NCBI GenBank assembly: GCA_031082185.1
Contig: JAVHLI010000016.1
Span: 1 to 51,944, forward strand
Source: a bacterium
GTDB taxonomy: Bacteria; Sysuimicrobiota; Sysuimicrobiia; Sysuimicrobiales; Humicultoraceae
Reading direction: 5' to 3'
DNA length: 51,944 bases
Below are positions 29,437 to 37,607 of the stretch, piece after piece. The first letter of the stretch is position 1. Each line of letters begins with the position of its first letter. The notes under the pieces are model-generated. The model was not told where the DNA came from. It did no database searches and saw only the letters and a list, made by a program, of their open reading frames with translations. The translations under genes and the position numbers were made by a program.

Positions 29437-30963
29437 ATGGGCCTGGAGATAGACAACTCACTGACCCGACAAAGGGAGTCGTTCCACACGCTGGTCCCGG
29501 GCGCTGTCAGCATGTACGTCTGCGGGCCGAACCTGTACGGCCCGGCACACGTGGGCCACGCGCTCTCGTACATCTTCTTCGATGTCGTGAGGCGCTACCT
29601 CGAGCACAAGGGATTCGAGGTCCGCCACGTTCAGAACTTCACCGACATCGAAGATCGCATCGTAGCGCGCGCGCAAGAAGAAGGCCGGAGCATCTTCGCG
29701 ATCGCCCAGGAGTACATCGAGCGGTTCCTCCAAGAAATGGACGCCCTCCACGTGCAGCGTGCCCATCACTACCCGCGGGCGACCGAGGTCATTCCCAAGA
29801 TGATCGAGATCATCGAGGGGCTGATCGCCGGCGGGCACGCCTACATGGTGGACGGAGACGTGTACTTCCGCGTCACTTCCTTTCCCAGGTACGGTCTGCT
29901 GTCCGGCCGATCGCTGGAGCAGATGCAGGCCGGCGCCCGCGTCGAGGTGGACGAGCGCAAGGAGCACCCGATGGACTTCGCGCTCTGGAAGTCGTCCAGG
30001 CCCGGAGAACCGTCGTGGGAGAGCCCCTGGGGTCCGGGACGGCCCGGCTGGCACATCGAGTGCTCGGCCATGTCCATGCAGTTCCTGGGGGAGCAGATTG
30101 ACCTTCACGGCGGCGGGGACGATGTGCGGTTCCCGCATCACGAGAACGAGATAGCGCAGTCCGAAGCCTACACGGGCCGGGCGCCCTTCGTGCGCTTCTG
30201 GGTGCACAATGCCTTGATGAAGCCCCCGGTTGGCGACGAGATGCACCGGCACCTGGGTAACTTCGTGGCGATTCGCGACGCTCTGGCGCGGTATGAGCCG
30301 GACGTAATTCGTCTGTTCGTCCTCTCGGCGCACTACCGGACCCCGTCGCGCTGGACCGACGAAGCAGTGGATGCCGCCGGAAGAGGTCTGGACCGGCTGC
30401 GGGCTGCTCTGGCCAACGCCGACACGGTGCTGGGAGGGGACCCGGTACCGTCACCGGATGGCCCCCTAGCCAGGCGGGCCTCGGAGAGCCGGACTGCATT
30501 CGAGCGGGCGATGGACGATGACTTCGGCACTCCCCAAGCGATCGCGGTCCTGTTCGACCTGGCGACCGAGATCAACCGCGCGGCCGGCGCCGCCATGGGC
30601 AGGAACTTCGAACCCTCCGGCGGGATGGCCCAGGCCGCATCGGCCCTCCGTGCCCTCGCAGGTGTATTGGGACTGCGCGTGGTCTCGGATGCGATTCCCC
30701 CTGGGGCCGCGGCGGCCGTCCTCCAGATCCTGGACGAGATGCGGGCGGCGGAGCCCGCGTTGTTCCCGGGACTAGGAGGCCCGGTAGGCACCGAGGGGGC
30801 GATGTTGTTGTTGCTCTCAGGCCGCGGCCGTGCCCGCGAGGCAAGGCGGTTCGATCTGGCCGACCTTATACGGGCCCGCCTGGGCGATGCAGGCATAGTC
30901 GTCGAAGACCTGCCCGGAGGTAGCCGTTGGCGCCTGGTATCGCGCCGCGACGCGCGGGCCTGA
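29437..30963 (+). CDS. cysS: Cysteinyl-tRNA synthetase with altered KMSKS motif
   Basis: CysRS attaches Cys to tRNA-Cys. The 508-residue product has the catalytic fold with HIGH written HVGH (residues 38-41). The zinc ligands are Cys29 (YVCGP), Cys in 'WHIECSAM', and His/Glu in 'FPHHENEIAQSEA', and the anticodon-binding half is recognisable. The KMSKS loop, expected before LGNF, reads EMHRH (residues 268-272), so both lysines are gone, one replaced by Arg. Flanking 'HNALMKPPVGD ... LGNFVAIRDAL' is otherwise normal, so this is not a frameshift. It either works with a non-standard loop or has changed role; a second cysS elsewhere would decide. Start ATG 29437 has SD GAGGTGG. Position before rlmB is canonical. 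Confidence 0.85.
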   Translation: MGLEIDNSLTRQRESFHTLVPGAVSMYVCGPNLYGPAHVGHALSYIFFDVVRRYLEHKGFEVRHVQNFTDIEDRIVARAQEEGRSIFAIAQEYIERFLQEMDALHVQRAHHYPRATEVIPKMIEIIEGLIAGGHAYMVDGDVYFRVTSFPRYGLLSGRSLEQMQAGARVEVDERKEHPMDFALWKSSRPGEPSWESPWGPGRPGWHIECSAMSMQFLGEQIDLHGGGDDVRFPHHENEIAQSEAYTGRAPFVRFWVHNALMKPPVGDEMHRHLGNFVAIRDALARYEPDVIRLFVLSAHYRTPSRWTDEAVDAAGRGLDRLRAALANADTVLGGDPVPSPDGPLARRASESRTAFERAMDDDFGTPQAIAVLFDLATEINRAAGAAMGRNFEPSGGMAQAASALRALAGVLGLRVVSDAIPPGAAAAVLQILDEMRAAEPALFPGLGGPVGTEGAMLLLLSGRGRAREARRFDLADLIRARLGDAGIVVEDLPGGSRWRLVSRRDARA

Positions 30964-31724
30964 GATCGGCCGAGGCGCAGATCGAGGGCAGGCACCCCGT
31001 CCTGGAGGCGCTGCGCGCCGGCAGGCCGCTTCGGAAGCTGCTGGTGGCCAGGGGCAGCGCCGCCGATAGGGTGATGCGCCACCTGGTTGGGGAGGCCCGG
31101 GCCCGGGGCGTATCTGTTCAGGAAGTGGACCCGGCGGTCCTGGCCCAGCAGGCACAGACGCGGTCACCCCAGGGCGTCATCGCCTACGCGGCCGCCCACA
31201 AGACGGTCGAAATCCCAGATATCCTGGGATGTGCCCGTGGAAAATCCGAGGCCCCATTCCTTCTGTTGCTTGACGGCGTGCAGGATCCCGGCAATCTGGG
31301 CGCCATCATCCGATCTGCCGACGCTGCCGGTGTTCACGGTGTTGTGATTCCGCGGCACCGGGCGGTTGGGTTGACACCCACGGTGGCAGCTTCCTCGGCA
31401 GGAGCGGTCGAGCACGTACCCGTGGCCGTGGTGCCCAACCTTGGGTCGGCGATCGAGTACCTCAAGCGCGAGGGCATCTGGGTGACCGGGGCCGATCCCT
31501 CAGCCCGCGATCCCGTCTATGCCGTTGAGCTGACCCCACCGCTGGCGCTCGTGCTGGGCGGCGAGGGCCGTGGTCTATCGCGGTTGGTGCGCGAACGTTG
31601 CGACCGGTTGATACGCATCCCGATGCACGGCGCCACCTCTTCGCTCAACGTGTCGGTGGCCGCCGGCGTTCTCCTGTTTGAGGTCCGGCGCCAGATGGCC
31701 GCGCGCGCGAGGGAGGCCATCTGA
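30927..31724 (+). CDS. rlmB: 23S rRNA 2'-O-methyltransferase RlmB family (SpoU)
   Basis: This is a 265-residue SPOUT methyltransferase that 2'-O-methylates a guanosine in 23S rRNA (G2251 in E. coli) or a related target. The N-terminal substrate-binding domain starts at 'IEGRHPVLEALRAG'. The trefoil-knot domain shows 'LLDGVQDPGNLGAIIRSADAAGVHGVV', 'LVLGGEGRGLSRLV' and 'IPMHGATSSLNVSVAAGVLLFE', the three SpoU motifs. I chose TTG 30927 because a GGAGGTAG SD (30916-30923) is ideally spaced; this overlaps cysS by 37 nt. CTG 30960 is an alternative start. Confidence 0.92.
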   Translation: MAPGIAPRRAGLRSAEAQIEGRHPVLEALRAGRPLRKLLVARGSAADRVMRHLVGEARARGVSVQEVDPAVLAQQAQTRSPQGVIAYAAAHKTVEIPDILGCARGKSEAPFLLLLDGVQDPGNLGAIIRSADAAGVHGVVIPRHRAVGLTPTVAASSAGAVEHVPVAVVPNLGSAIEYLKREGIWVTGADPSARDPVYAVELTPPLALVLGGEGRGLSRLVRERCDRLIRIPMHGATSSLNVSVAAGVLLFEVRRQMAARAREAI

Positions 31725-33085
31725 GCCGCCGGCTGATTCTCCTGGGGACCGGCCTGCTCCTGGTGGTGGCCGCCGGCACGGCCGCCTGGGCCGCGCTGAC
31801 CAACCTATACTACTCCGGCCGGCCACTGCCCGGTGTGACCGTTGCAGGCCATCCGGTGGGTGGCATGAACCCGGACGACCTCGCCGCGCGCGTGCAGACC
31901 CTGGCCGAGCCGGTTCTGACGCGGCATGTCAGGGTGCGCGCCGCAACAGCCGAGGCCACGCTTGCGGCAGGAACGCTGGGACTGCGGCCTGCCGTGGACC
32001 GGACGGTGGCTGCCGTCCTGGCTGCCGGACGCACCGGCACGCTGCCGCAAAGATGGCTCCGGCATCTGGCGCTACTGCGCCGTCCGGAGGATGTGCCCAT
32101 AACCTACCGCGTCGATCTCGACGCCGTCAGGGCCTCCGCAGCCGGCGTGGCCGCACCCCTGCTTGTCGAACCGCGGGACGCCGTTGTGGCGGTATCCGGG
32201 AGGCGTCTGGTTGTGCTGCACCCAAGCCAAGACGGCGTGGTCCTGGAAGAGTCGGCCTCGATCGCCCGTGTGGCTACCGCGCTGGAGCAACGGCTGTCTG
32301 AGGTGGATCTGGTTGTGACCCTGCGGCGGCCGGCGTTTACCACCGAGATGGCCGACCTGATGGCAGAGCCGCTGGCGCAGTTCACGACGCGCTTCTCCAA
32401 CAATCCCGACAGGGTTCACAACATTCAGCTCGCCTCCGCTGCGCTGGGCGGTCTGCTGCTGCCGCCGGAGGCCGTGCTCTCCTTCAACCAGGTCGTGGGC
32501 CCTCGTGACCCGGCCCGCGGCTACAGGAAGGCCCCGGTGCTGATCAGGAACGAGTTGGTGCCGGGCGACGGGGGCGGGGTCTGCCAGGTCTCCTCAACGT
32601 TCTACAACGCGGCGCTACTGGCCGGGATGGAGATCCAGAGCCGGACCAATCATTCCAGGCCGGTTCCCTACCTGGCTCCGGGCCGCGATGCCGCGGTTGA
32701 GTTCGGTTCGATTGACCTGCGCGTGCGCAACTCGAGCGGGAATCACATGTTTGTCTGGACCGAGGCCACGGGCCGCCGCATTACGGTTACGCTGTTTGGA
32801 GCGCGGCAGCCGGGGCGGTCGGTAGAGATCGCGGTTACCGACCACACGCCCATTCCGCCACCGACGCACACGGTCACCAGGCTCGATCCAACACTCCCCG
32901 CCGGGCAGACTAAGATCGAAGAGGCCACCTCCGGGCTTCGCGCGCGTACGCTCCGCATCGTGAGGCAGGACGGCGCGGTCCTCCAGCAGGAGGTCGTGTC
33001 ACACAGCTACTATCAACCGACGCCGCGCACGGTTAAGATCGGCACGGGCACGGGCGGCGCGAACCAGCGGGCTTCCGCTCCTTGA
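31721..33085 (+). CDS. VanW-family protein, secreted or membrane-anchored
   Basis: Read from CTG 31721, this 454-residue protein starts with a membrane segment (about 5-27). A peptidoglycan-binding-like domain (about 60-200) follows, with a VanW domain (about 215-360) containing 'FNQVVGPRDPARGYRKAPVL', 'GGGVCQVSSTFYNAALLAGMEI' and 'YLAPGRDAAVEFGSIDLRVRN'. A G5-like C-terminus rich in Thr and Arg ends it. VanW proteins accompany vancomycin resistance and sporulation loci, but their activity is not established. No ATG, GTG or TTG is available upstream of GTG 31763, which would cut the membrane segment. SD GGGAGG (31711-31716) and a CTGA overlap with the rlmB stop support CTG. Confidence 0.82.
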   Translation: MSRRLILLGTGLLLVVAAGTAAWAALTNLYYSGRPLPGVTVAGHPVGGMNPDDLAARVQTLAEPVLTRHVRVRAATAEATLAAGTLGLRPAVDRTVAAVLAAGRTGTLPQRWLRHLALLRRPEDVPITYRVDLDAVRASAAGVAAPLLVEPRDAVVAVSGRRLVVLHPSQDGVVLEESASIARVATALEQRLSEVDLVVTLRRPAFTTEMADLMAEPLAQFTTRFSNNPDRVHNIQLASAALGGLLLPPEAVLSFNQVVGPRDPARGYRKAPVLIRNELVPGDGGGVCQVSSTFYNAALLAGMEIQSRTNHSRPVPYLAPGRDAAVEFGSIDLRVRNSSGNHMFVWTEATGRRITVTLFGARQPGRSVEIAVTDHTPIPPPTHTVTRLDPTLPAGQTKIEEATSGLRARTLRIVRQDGAVLQQEVVSHSYYQPTPRTVKIGTGTGGANQRASAP

Positions 33086-33110
33086 CGCGGCGCAACCATG
33101 TTTCTATAAT
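33082..33110 (+). promoter_or_regulatory. Near-consensus sigma-A promoter of sigH
   Basis: TTGACG (33082-33087) and TATAAT (33105-33110) are exactly 17 nt apart; the vanW stop codon lies in the -35 box. The predicted start near 33117 leaves a leader of about 85 nt with no strong hairpin. Confidence 0.75.
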
Positions 33111-33202
33111 GAGAAAGAATTACGACGATGGACACCTGCTTCCGCACTGCTCGTCTGCAGTCACCCGTACATCTCTCTGCACCTAACCGGAGGCGATAGC
33201 TG

Positions 33203-33838
33203 GTGGCGCTGGTACGCAGGGAAGGCCTCGGTTACAGCGATCTGGTAGACGAAGAGCTGGTTGACCACGCCAAATCCGGGGACGATCGCGCCGCGGAGTT
33301 CCTGATCGGGAAGTACCGCAACTTCGTTCGCGTCAAGGCCAAGGCGTACTTCCTGATCGGCGCCGACCGCGAGGACATCATCCAGGAAGGGATGATCGGC
33401 CTTTACAAGGCGATCCGCGACTTTCGGCGCGACAAGCTTTCCTCGTTTCGGGCGTTCGCCGAGCTGTGCATTACCCGTCAGATCATCACGGCGATCAAGA
33501 CCGCGACGCGGCAGAAGCACATCCCGCTCAACTCGTACATCTCGCTGAACAAGCCGATCTACGATGAGGATTCCGACCGCACCCTGCTGGACGTGATCAG
33601 CAGCATCAAGGTTAGTGATCCCGAGGAACTGGTCATCAACCAGGAAGCCTCGGCGACCATGCGCGAGCGCATCCGCAAGAACCTCAGCGAACTGGAGTGT
33701 CGCGTGCTGACCGCCTACCTGGAGGGCAAGTCCTACCAGGAGATGGCCAACGAGCTCACACGGCACGTCAAGTCCATTGACAACGCCCTGCAGCGCGTCA
33801 AGCGCAAGCTCGAACGCAACCTCGAAGACGACGCCTGA
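33203..33838 (+). CDS. sigH: RNA polymerase sigma factor SigH (sigma-30, sporulation/transition type)
   Basis: This 211-residue sigma-70 family factor closely resembles Bacillus SigH. Region 2 is 'LIGKYRNFVRVKAKAYFLIGADREDIIQEGMIGLYKAIRDF' and 'SSFRAFAELCITRQIITAIKTATRQKHIPLNSYISL'. Region 4 is 'LEGKSYQEMANELTRHVKSIDNALQRVKRKL'. In Bacillus it drives early sporulation and competence genes; its target set here is unknown. Position after rlmB matches Bacillota. GTG 33203 has SD GGAGG 9 nt upstream. The gene is convergent with moaA, 9 nt between ends. Confidence 0.93.
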   Translation: MALVRREGLGYSDLVDEELVDHAKSGDDRAAEFLIGKYRNFVRVKAKAYFLIGADREDIIQEGMIGLYKAIRDFRRDKLSSFRAFAELCITRQIITAIKTATRQKHIPLNSYISLNKPIYDEDSDRTLLDVISSIKVSDPEELVINQEASATMRERIRKNLSELECRVLTAYLEGKSYQEMANELTRHVKSIDNALQRVKRKLERNLEDDA

Positions 33839-33847
33839 CCGGGCGCT

Positions 33848-34825
33848 CTATCCGCCTATCCGGCCCATCAAGCACGATACGGGAGAAGTGGTCTGGTCGA
33901 GCGTCTGGCCAACCGGACGCCTGTAGGCCGCGGTCTCGAATAGGACCTTCATCTGGTCGCGCGAGGCTCCGGCGCGCAGCGGCGCCAGGAGGTCCTCCTC
34001 GTCCTCTCTCAGCAGGCACAGGCGCAGCCGGCCGTCCGAGGTGAGTCGGAGCCGACCGCACCTCGCACAGAACGGCTCGCTCATGGAGCTGATGAGACCG
34101 ATGCGGCCCGGGGCCCCTGGAAGGCGATAGGTCCTGGATGGGGCGCTCCCGCTGAGGTCCAGCGGCTCAAGGTGCCCAAGCGCCGCCTCGATGCGGGCTC
34201 GGGTCTCCTCGGACGGCACCATGCCTGCCCCCTCAATCCCGGCCAGGGACGCGAACGGCATCATCTCTATGAAACGCACCTCCCACGGGTGCTCAAGGGT
34301 GAGAGCGGCCAGTGAGACCACGTCGTCCTCGTTGTGGCCTCGGATGACCACCGAGTTGATCTTGATCGGGCCCAGACCGACCTCCTCGGCGCGCCGGACG
34401 CCTGCGAGCACGCGCTCCACCTGCCCACCCCGCGTGATCCGCCGGAACTTCTCCGGGTCGAGGGTGTCAATGCTGATGTTGACCCGGTCCAGCCCGGCGG
34501 CGGCAAGCGGCCCGGCCATTGGCTCAAGCAGGATCCCGTTGGTGGTCATGGCCACGTCCCTGATCCCTGGGACGGACACAATGCGGCGGACGAGATCCAC
34601 AATGCCCGCTCGGATGATGGGTTCGCCGCCGGTAAGGCGGATCTTCTCGACCCCGAGCTCGGCGGCGATCTCCACAAGGAGGATCAGTTCGTCATCCTGG
34701 AGCAGCTCGGCCGGCGGGCGGTGGTAGATCCCCTGCTCGGGCACGCAGTAGACGCAGCGCAGGTTGCACCTGTCGGTGAGGGAGATGCGAAGGTTTCTCA
34801 GCGGCCGTCCGTGCTGGTCGCGCAT
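33848..34825 (-). CDS. moaA: GTP 3',8-cyclase MoaA
   Basis: This radical-SAM enzyme converts GTP to 3',8-cyclo-GTP, the first step of molybdenum cofactor synthesis. The N-terminal 4Fe-4S motif CNLRCVYC binds SAM. The C-terminal cluster motif is 'FCARCGRLRLTSDGRLRLC', and the protein ends in Gly-Gly as the family requires. 'IRLTGGEPIIR' and 'NISIDTLDPEKFRRITRGG' are typical. Two ATGs are possible: 34837 (329 aa) and 34825 (325 aa). I chose 34825 because the first lies inside a good -10 box (34836-34841). No other moa genes are in the window. Confidence 0.95.
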   Translation of the reverse strand: MRDQHGRPLRNLRISLTDRCNLRCVYCVPEQGIYHRPPAELLQDDELILLVEIAAELGVEKIRLTGGEPIIRAGIVDLVRRIVSVPGIRDVAMTTNGILLEPMAGPLAAAGLDRVNISIDTLDPEKFRRITRGGQVERVLAGVRRAEEVGLGPIKINSVVIRGHNEDDVVSLAALTLEHPWEVRFIEMMPFASLAGIEGAGMVPSEETRARIEAALGHLEPLDLSGSAPSRTYRLPGAPGRIGLISSMSEPFCARCGRLRLTSDGRLRLCLLREDEEDLLAPLRAGASRDQMKVLFETAAYRRPVGQTLDQTTSPVSCLMGRIGG

Positions 34826-34835
34826 GGGTAAGACC

Positions 34836-34841
34836 ATTCTA
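34836..34841 (-). promoter_or_regulatory. Extended -10 of a moaA promoter
   Basis: On the minus strand TGC-TAGAAT is an extended -10 with its hexamer at 34836-34841; the -35 is not clear. Initiation would fall near 34829, only about four bases before the ATG at 34825, implying a nearly leaderless message. Confidence 0.4.
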
Positions 34842-34904
34842 GCACAGCACCCGACTGGAATCCCCTGGCGGTAGGTAGTGTGCTAGGGCGATGGGCGGGG
34901 TTCT

Positions 34905-34981
34905 TGGAGCCGCCGACCGGAGTCGAACCGGTAACCCCCGCATTACAAGTGCGGTGCTCTACCGGGTTGAGCTACGGCGGC
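34905..34981 (-). tRNA. tRNA-Thr (UGU)
   Basis: On the minus strand this is a 77-nt cloverleaf with encoded CCA. Acceptor GCCGCCG pairs with CGGCGGC, and the anticodon stem CCGCA/TGCGG frames the loop CTTGTAA with TGT. The T arm is CCGGT-TCGACTC-CGG type. Discriminator base is U as is usual for Thr. Confidence 0.93.
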
Positions 34982-34995
34982 TCGATGCGGTCCGA

Positions 34996-35001
34996 ATTAT
35001 A
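34996..35001 (-). promoter_or_regulatory. Extended -10 of tRNA-Thr
   Basis: Minus-strand TGC-TATAAT (hexamer 34996-35001) lies 15 nt upstream of the tRNA-Thr 5' end. The -35 is weak. It is divergent from the tRNA-Tyr/Gly promoter 16 nt away. Confidence 0.5.
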
Positions 35002-35016
35002 GCACAAGCGGCAAGA

Positions 35017-35046
35017 TTGACGCTGCGTCCACGCGCCACCTATAAT
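35017..35046 (+). promoter_or_regulatory. Promoter of tRNA-Tyr/tRNA-Gly
   Basis: TTGACG (35017-35022) and TATAAT (35041-35046) are separated by 18 nt. The predicted start near 35053 is about five bases before tRNA-Tyr. Confidence 0.65.
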
Positions 35047-35057
35047 CGTCCCCGGGA

Positions 35058-35143
35058 GGGCGGGTACCCAAGTGGCCAACGGGGGCTGACTGTAGATCAG
35101 CTGGCGGATGCCTACGGAGGTTCGAATCCTTCCCCGCCCACCA
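35058..35143 (+). tRNA. tRNA-Tyr (GUA)
   Basis: This is an 86-nt class II tRNA with a long variable arm and encoded CCA. Acceptor GGGCGGG pairs with CCCGCCC; the anticodon loop CTGTAGA places GTA. The T stem is GGAGG/CCTTC with one G-T pair. Confidence 0.94.
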
Positions 35144-35151
35144 ACAAGCCA

Positions 35152-35225
<74 letters not shown>

Positions 35226-35347
35226 CTCCGGGATTAGGTGCCAGCGGTGGGGGCCCGGTGACTAGCGGGCCGGACCAGTGGGCATGAGTATGTTCGACCA
35301 TCCCCGTAGTTGGGAGAGGCCTGGATCGGCAGGAAGGTAGGGTGGAG

Positions 35348-36673
35348 ATGGGATCGGATGGGACCGGAGCGCGGATCACGGTTGTCGGCCTGGGATATGT
35401 CGGCCTGGTGGCTGCGGCCTGTCTTGCGGAGATGGGTAACAGGGTTGTCGGCCTCGAGACCAACGCGGCGTACCTCAAGAACCTTCGGGCCGGGAGGATC
35501 CCGTTCCACGAGCCAGGACTCGAGGAGCTGACCGCCGAGCAGTTGGCCGCGGGGCGCCTCTCACACACCGGCGATCCCGCGGAGGGCGTTAGGGGATCGG
35601 AGTTCATTTTCCTGGCCGTAGGCACGCCCAAGCACTCCGACGGTCAGGCCGATCTTTCCCAGATTGAATCCGCCGTGGAGCAGATTGCCGAGTTCCTTGA
35701 GCCGGATGCGGTTGTCGTGATCAAGAGTACTGTCCCGGTGCGCACGGCCGAAAGGGTGCGAGTTCTGATCCAGGGCGTCCGCGGCCCCGAATTCCGCGTC
35801 AGATTGATTTCCAATCCGGAGTTCCTGCAGCAAGGGCGGGCAATCGAGAGCTTCCTCCGGCCTGACCGGATCGTGCTCGGGGGCGACCCGGATGCCGTGG
35901 ATAGGGTTGCCGGTCTCTATGCCGGGATTGACGCTCCGATCCTGAAGACTGATCACGAGACCGCGGCGATGATCAAGTACGCATCCAATGCGATTCTTGC
36001 CACCAGGATCTCGTTTGTCAACGAGATGGCGAAGCTATGCGACACGGTGGGCGTGGATTTCCTGACGGTGGCTGAGGGTATGGGATTGGACCACCGCATC
36101 AACCCCCTCTTTATGTCTCCTGGGCCGGGGTTCGGCGGTTCGTGCTTTCCAAAGGACGTGAACGCCCTTGTGGCCATGGGCGTGGAACACGGCGTGGACA
36201 TGATTCTGCTCAAGGAAGTGCTGCGGGTGAACCACCGCCAGCCGCGATACGTGTACAACAAGCTGCGGGCGAAGGTCGGGGACGTGAAGGGCCGTACGAT
36301 CGCTCTCCTCGGTCTGTCGTTCAAGGCGAATACCGACGACGTGCGGGAATCGCCGGCAATAGACCTGGCGCGCATTCTGCTCTCCGCAGGCGCGGTCGTG
36401 CGCGTGTACGATCCGCGCGCAGAGGAGAAGGGCGCGTTGGTCCTGCCCGCGGTCCATTACGATCCAGATCCCTACCAGGCCGCTTCAGGAGCGGACGCGG
36501 TGGTTATTTGCACGGAGTGGCAGGAGTTCAGGGATCTGGACCTGGATCGGCTGCGCGAACGTCTCGCCAGCCCCGTGCTGATAGACGCCAGGAACATCCT
36601 CAACCCGGAGAGCGCGGCTCGCCACGGGCTTCGGTACACTGGAATCGGGAGAGGGATTGATCCGGTCACGTAG
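35348..36673 (+). CDS. UDP-glucose 6-dehydrogenase
   Basis: This 441-residue NAD-dependent enzyme oxidises UDP-glucose to UDP-glucuronate. It has the N-terminal Rossmann motif 'VVGLGYVGLVAA', 'VGTPKHSDGQADLS', 'KSTVPVRT' and 'ISNPEFLQQGRAIE'. The catalytic Cys266 is in 'GFGGSCFPKD', and the C-terminal half has 'LLGLSFKANTDDVRESPA'. GDP-mannose dehydrogenases share the fold, but the adjacent UDP-glucuronate decarboxylase-like gene argues for UDP-glucose. ATG 35348 and GTG 35342 are both possible starts. It overlaps the next gene by 17 nt. Confidence 0.92.
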   Translation: MGSDGTGARITVVGLGYVGLVAAACLAEMGNRVVGLETNAAYLKNLRAGRIPFHEPGLEELTAEQLAAGRLSHTGDPAEGVRGSEFIFLAVGTPKHSDGQADLSQIESAVEQIAEFLEPDAVVVIKSTVPVRTAERVRVLIQGVRGPEFRVRLISNPEFLQQGRAIESFLRPDRIVLGGDPDAVDRVAGLYAGIDAPILKTDHETAAMIKYASNAILATRISFVNEMAKLCDTVGVDFLTVAEGMGLDHRINPLFMSPGPGFGGSCFPKDVNALVAMGVEHGVDMILLKEVLRVNHRQPRYVYNKLRAKVGDVKGRTIALLGLSFKANTDDVRESPAIDLARILLSAGAVVRVYDPRAEEKGALVLPAVHYDPDPYQAASGADAVVICTEWQEFRDLDLDRLRERLASPVLIDARNILNPESAARHGLRYTGIGRGIDPVT

Positions 36674-37607
36674 CGCCCTGGTGGCCGGCGGCGCCGGCTT
36701 CATTGGCTCCCACCTGTGCGACCGCCTGCTGAGCGACGGTTGGTCGGTCACCTGCCTGGATTCGCTTGTGACGGGCAGTGCTGCCAACGTGGACCACCTC
36801 ATCCGCAACCCGCACTTCTTCTTTCGCGCCGGCGACGCCCGCCATCCGGTGGACTGGGAAGGGGATCTGATCCTGAACCTGGCAAGCCCGGCCAGCCCGC
36901 CTGCCTACCAGCGCGATAGGGTGCTGACGCTGACGACCAACGCCGAAGGCACCAGAAACCTGCTGGAGCTGGCGCGCCGCACAGGCGCCAGGTTCGTGCA
37001 GGCCTCAACGTCCGAGGTCTACGGCGATCCCGAGGAAAACCCGCAGCGCGAGACCTACCCCGGGCGCGTGAACCCGATCGGGCCGCGCTCGTGCTACGAC
37101 GAGGGCAAGCGCTATGCCGAGGCCCTGATTGTGGCCGTGGTGGCCGAGTGGGGGGTAGATGCCCGGATAGCCCGCATCTTCAACACGTACGGTCCCCGAA
37201 TGGATTCCGCGGACGGCCGCGTTGTCGTGACGTTTATTGGTTGTCTCATTGCGGGCAGGCCCCTTCCGGTCTTCGGCGACGGCTCGCAGACGCGCAGCCT
37301 GTGCTACGTCGAGGACTTGGTGGAGGGGCTCCTACGGCTGGCGGCGGCGCCTGGGTTGGCAGGAGAGGTCTTCAATCTCGGGAATCCCGACGAACGAACC
37401 ATCCTGGAGCTGGCCGAAGCAGTGCAGCGCGTGGCGGGAAGGCGGGCGGAGATAGAGTTCCTGGAGCTGCCGCAGGACGATCCGACAAGACGATGCCCGG
37501 ACATCACCAAGGCCAGAGAGACGCTAGGGTGGTCGCCTCGGGTTCCCCTTGAAGAAGGACTCAAGCGCACCTGGGACTGGTACCTCGATCAACACGGCCG
37601 GCAATGA
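36657..37607 (+). CDS. UDP-glucuronate decarboxylase (UDP-xylose synthase)-like SDR
   Basis: This 316-residue extended short-chain dehydrogenase has the glycine motif 'VAGGAGFIGSHLCDRLL' and active-site Tyr147/Lys151 in 'SCYDEGKRYAE', the signature of UDP-glucuronate decarboxylases. 'NTYGPRMDSADGRVVVTFI' and 'GDGSQTRSLCYVEDLVEGL' support this. It converts UDP-glucuronate to UDP-xylose through a bound NAD cycle, using the product of the preceding gene. TTG 36657 has SD GGAGAGGG and overlaps the dehydrogenase end. The stop overlaps the GT2 start (ATGA). Related epimerases are less likely because of the YDEGKR motif. Confidence 0.88.
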   Translation: MIRSRSALVAGGAGFIGSHLCDRLLSDGWSVTCLDSLVTGSAANVDHLIRNPHFFFRAGDARHPVDWEGDLILNLASPASPPAYQRDRVLTLTTNAEGTRNLLELARRTGARFVQASTSEVYGDPEENPQRETYPGRVNPIGPRSCYDEGKRYAEALIVAVVAEWGVDARIARIFNTYGPRMDSADGRVVVTFIGCLIAGRPLPVFGDGSQTRSLCYVEDLVEGLLRLAAAPGLAGEVFNLGNPDERTILELAEAVQRVAGRRAEIEFLELPQDDPTRRCPDITKARETLGWSPRVPLEEGLKRTWDWYLDQHGRQ

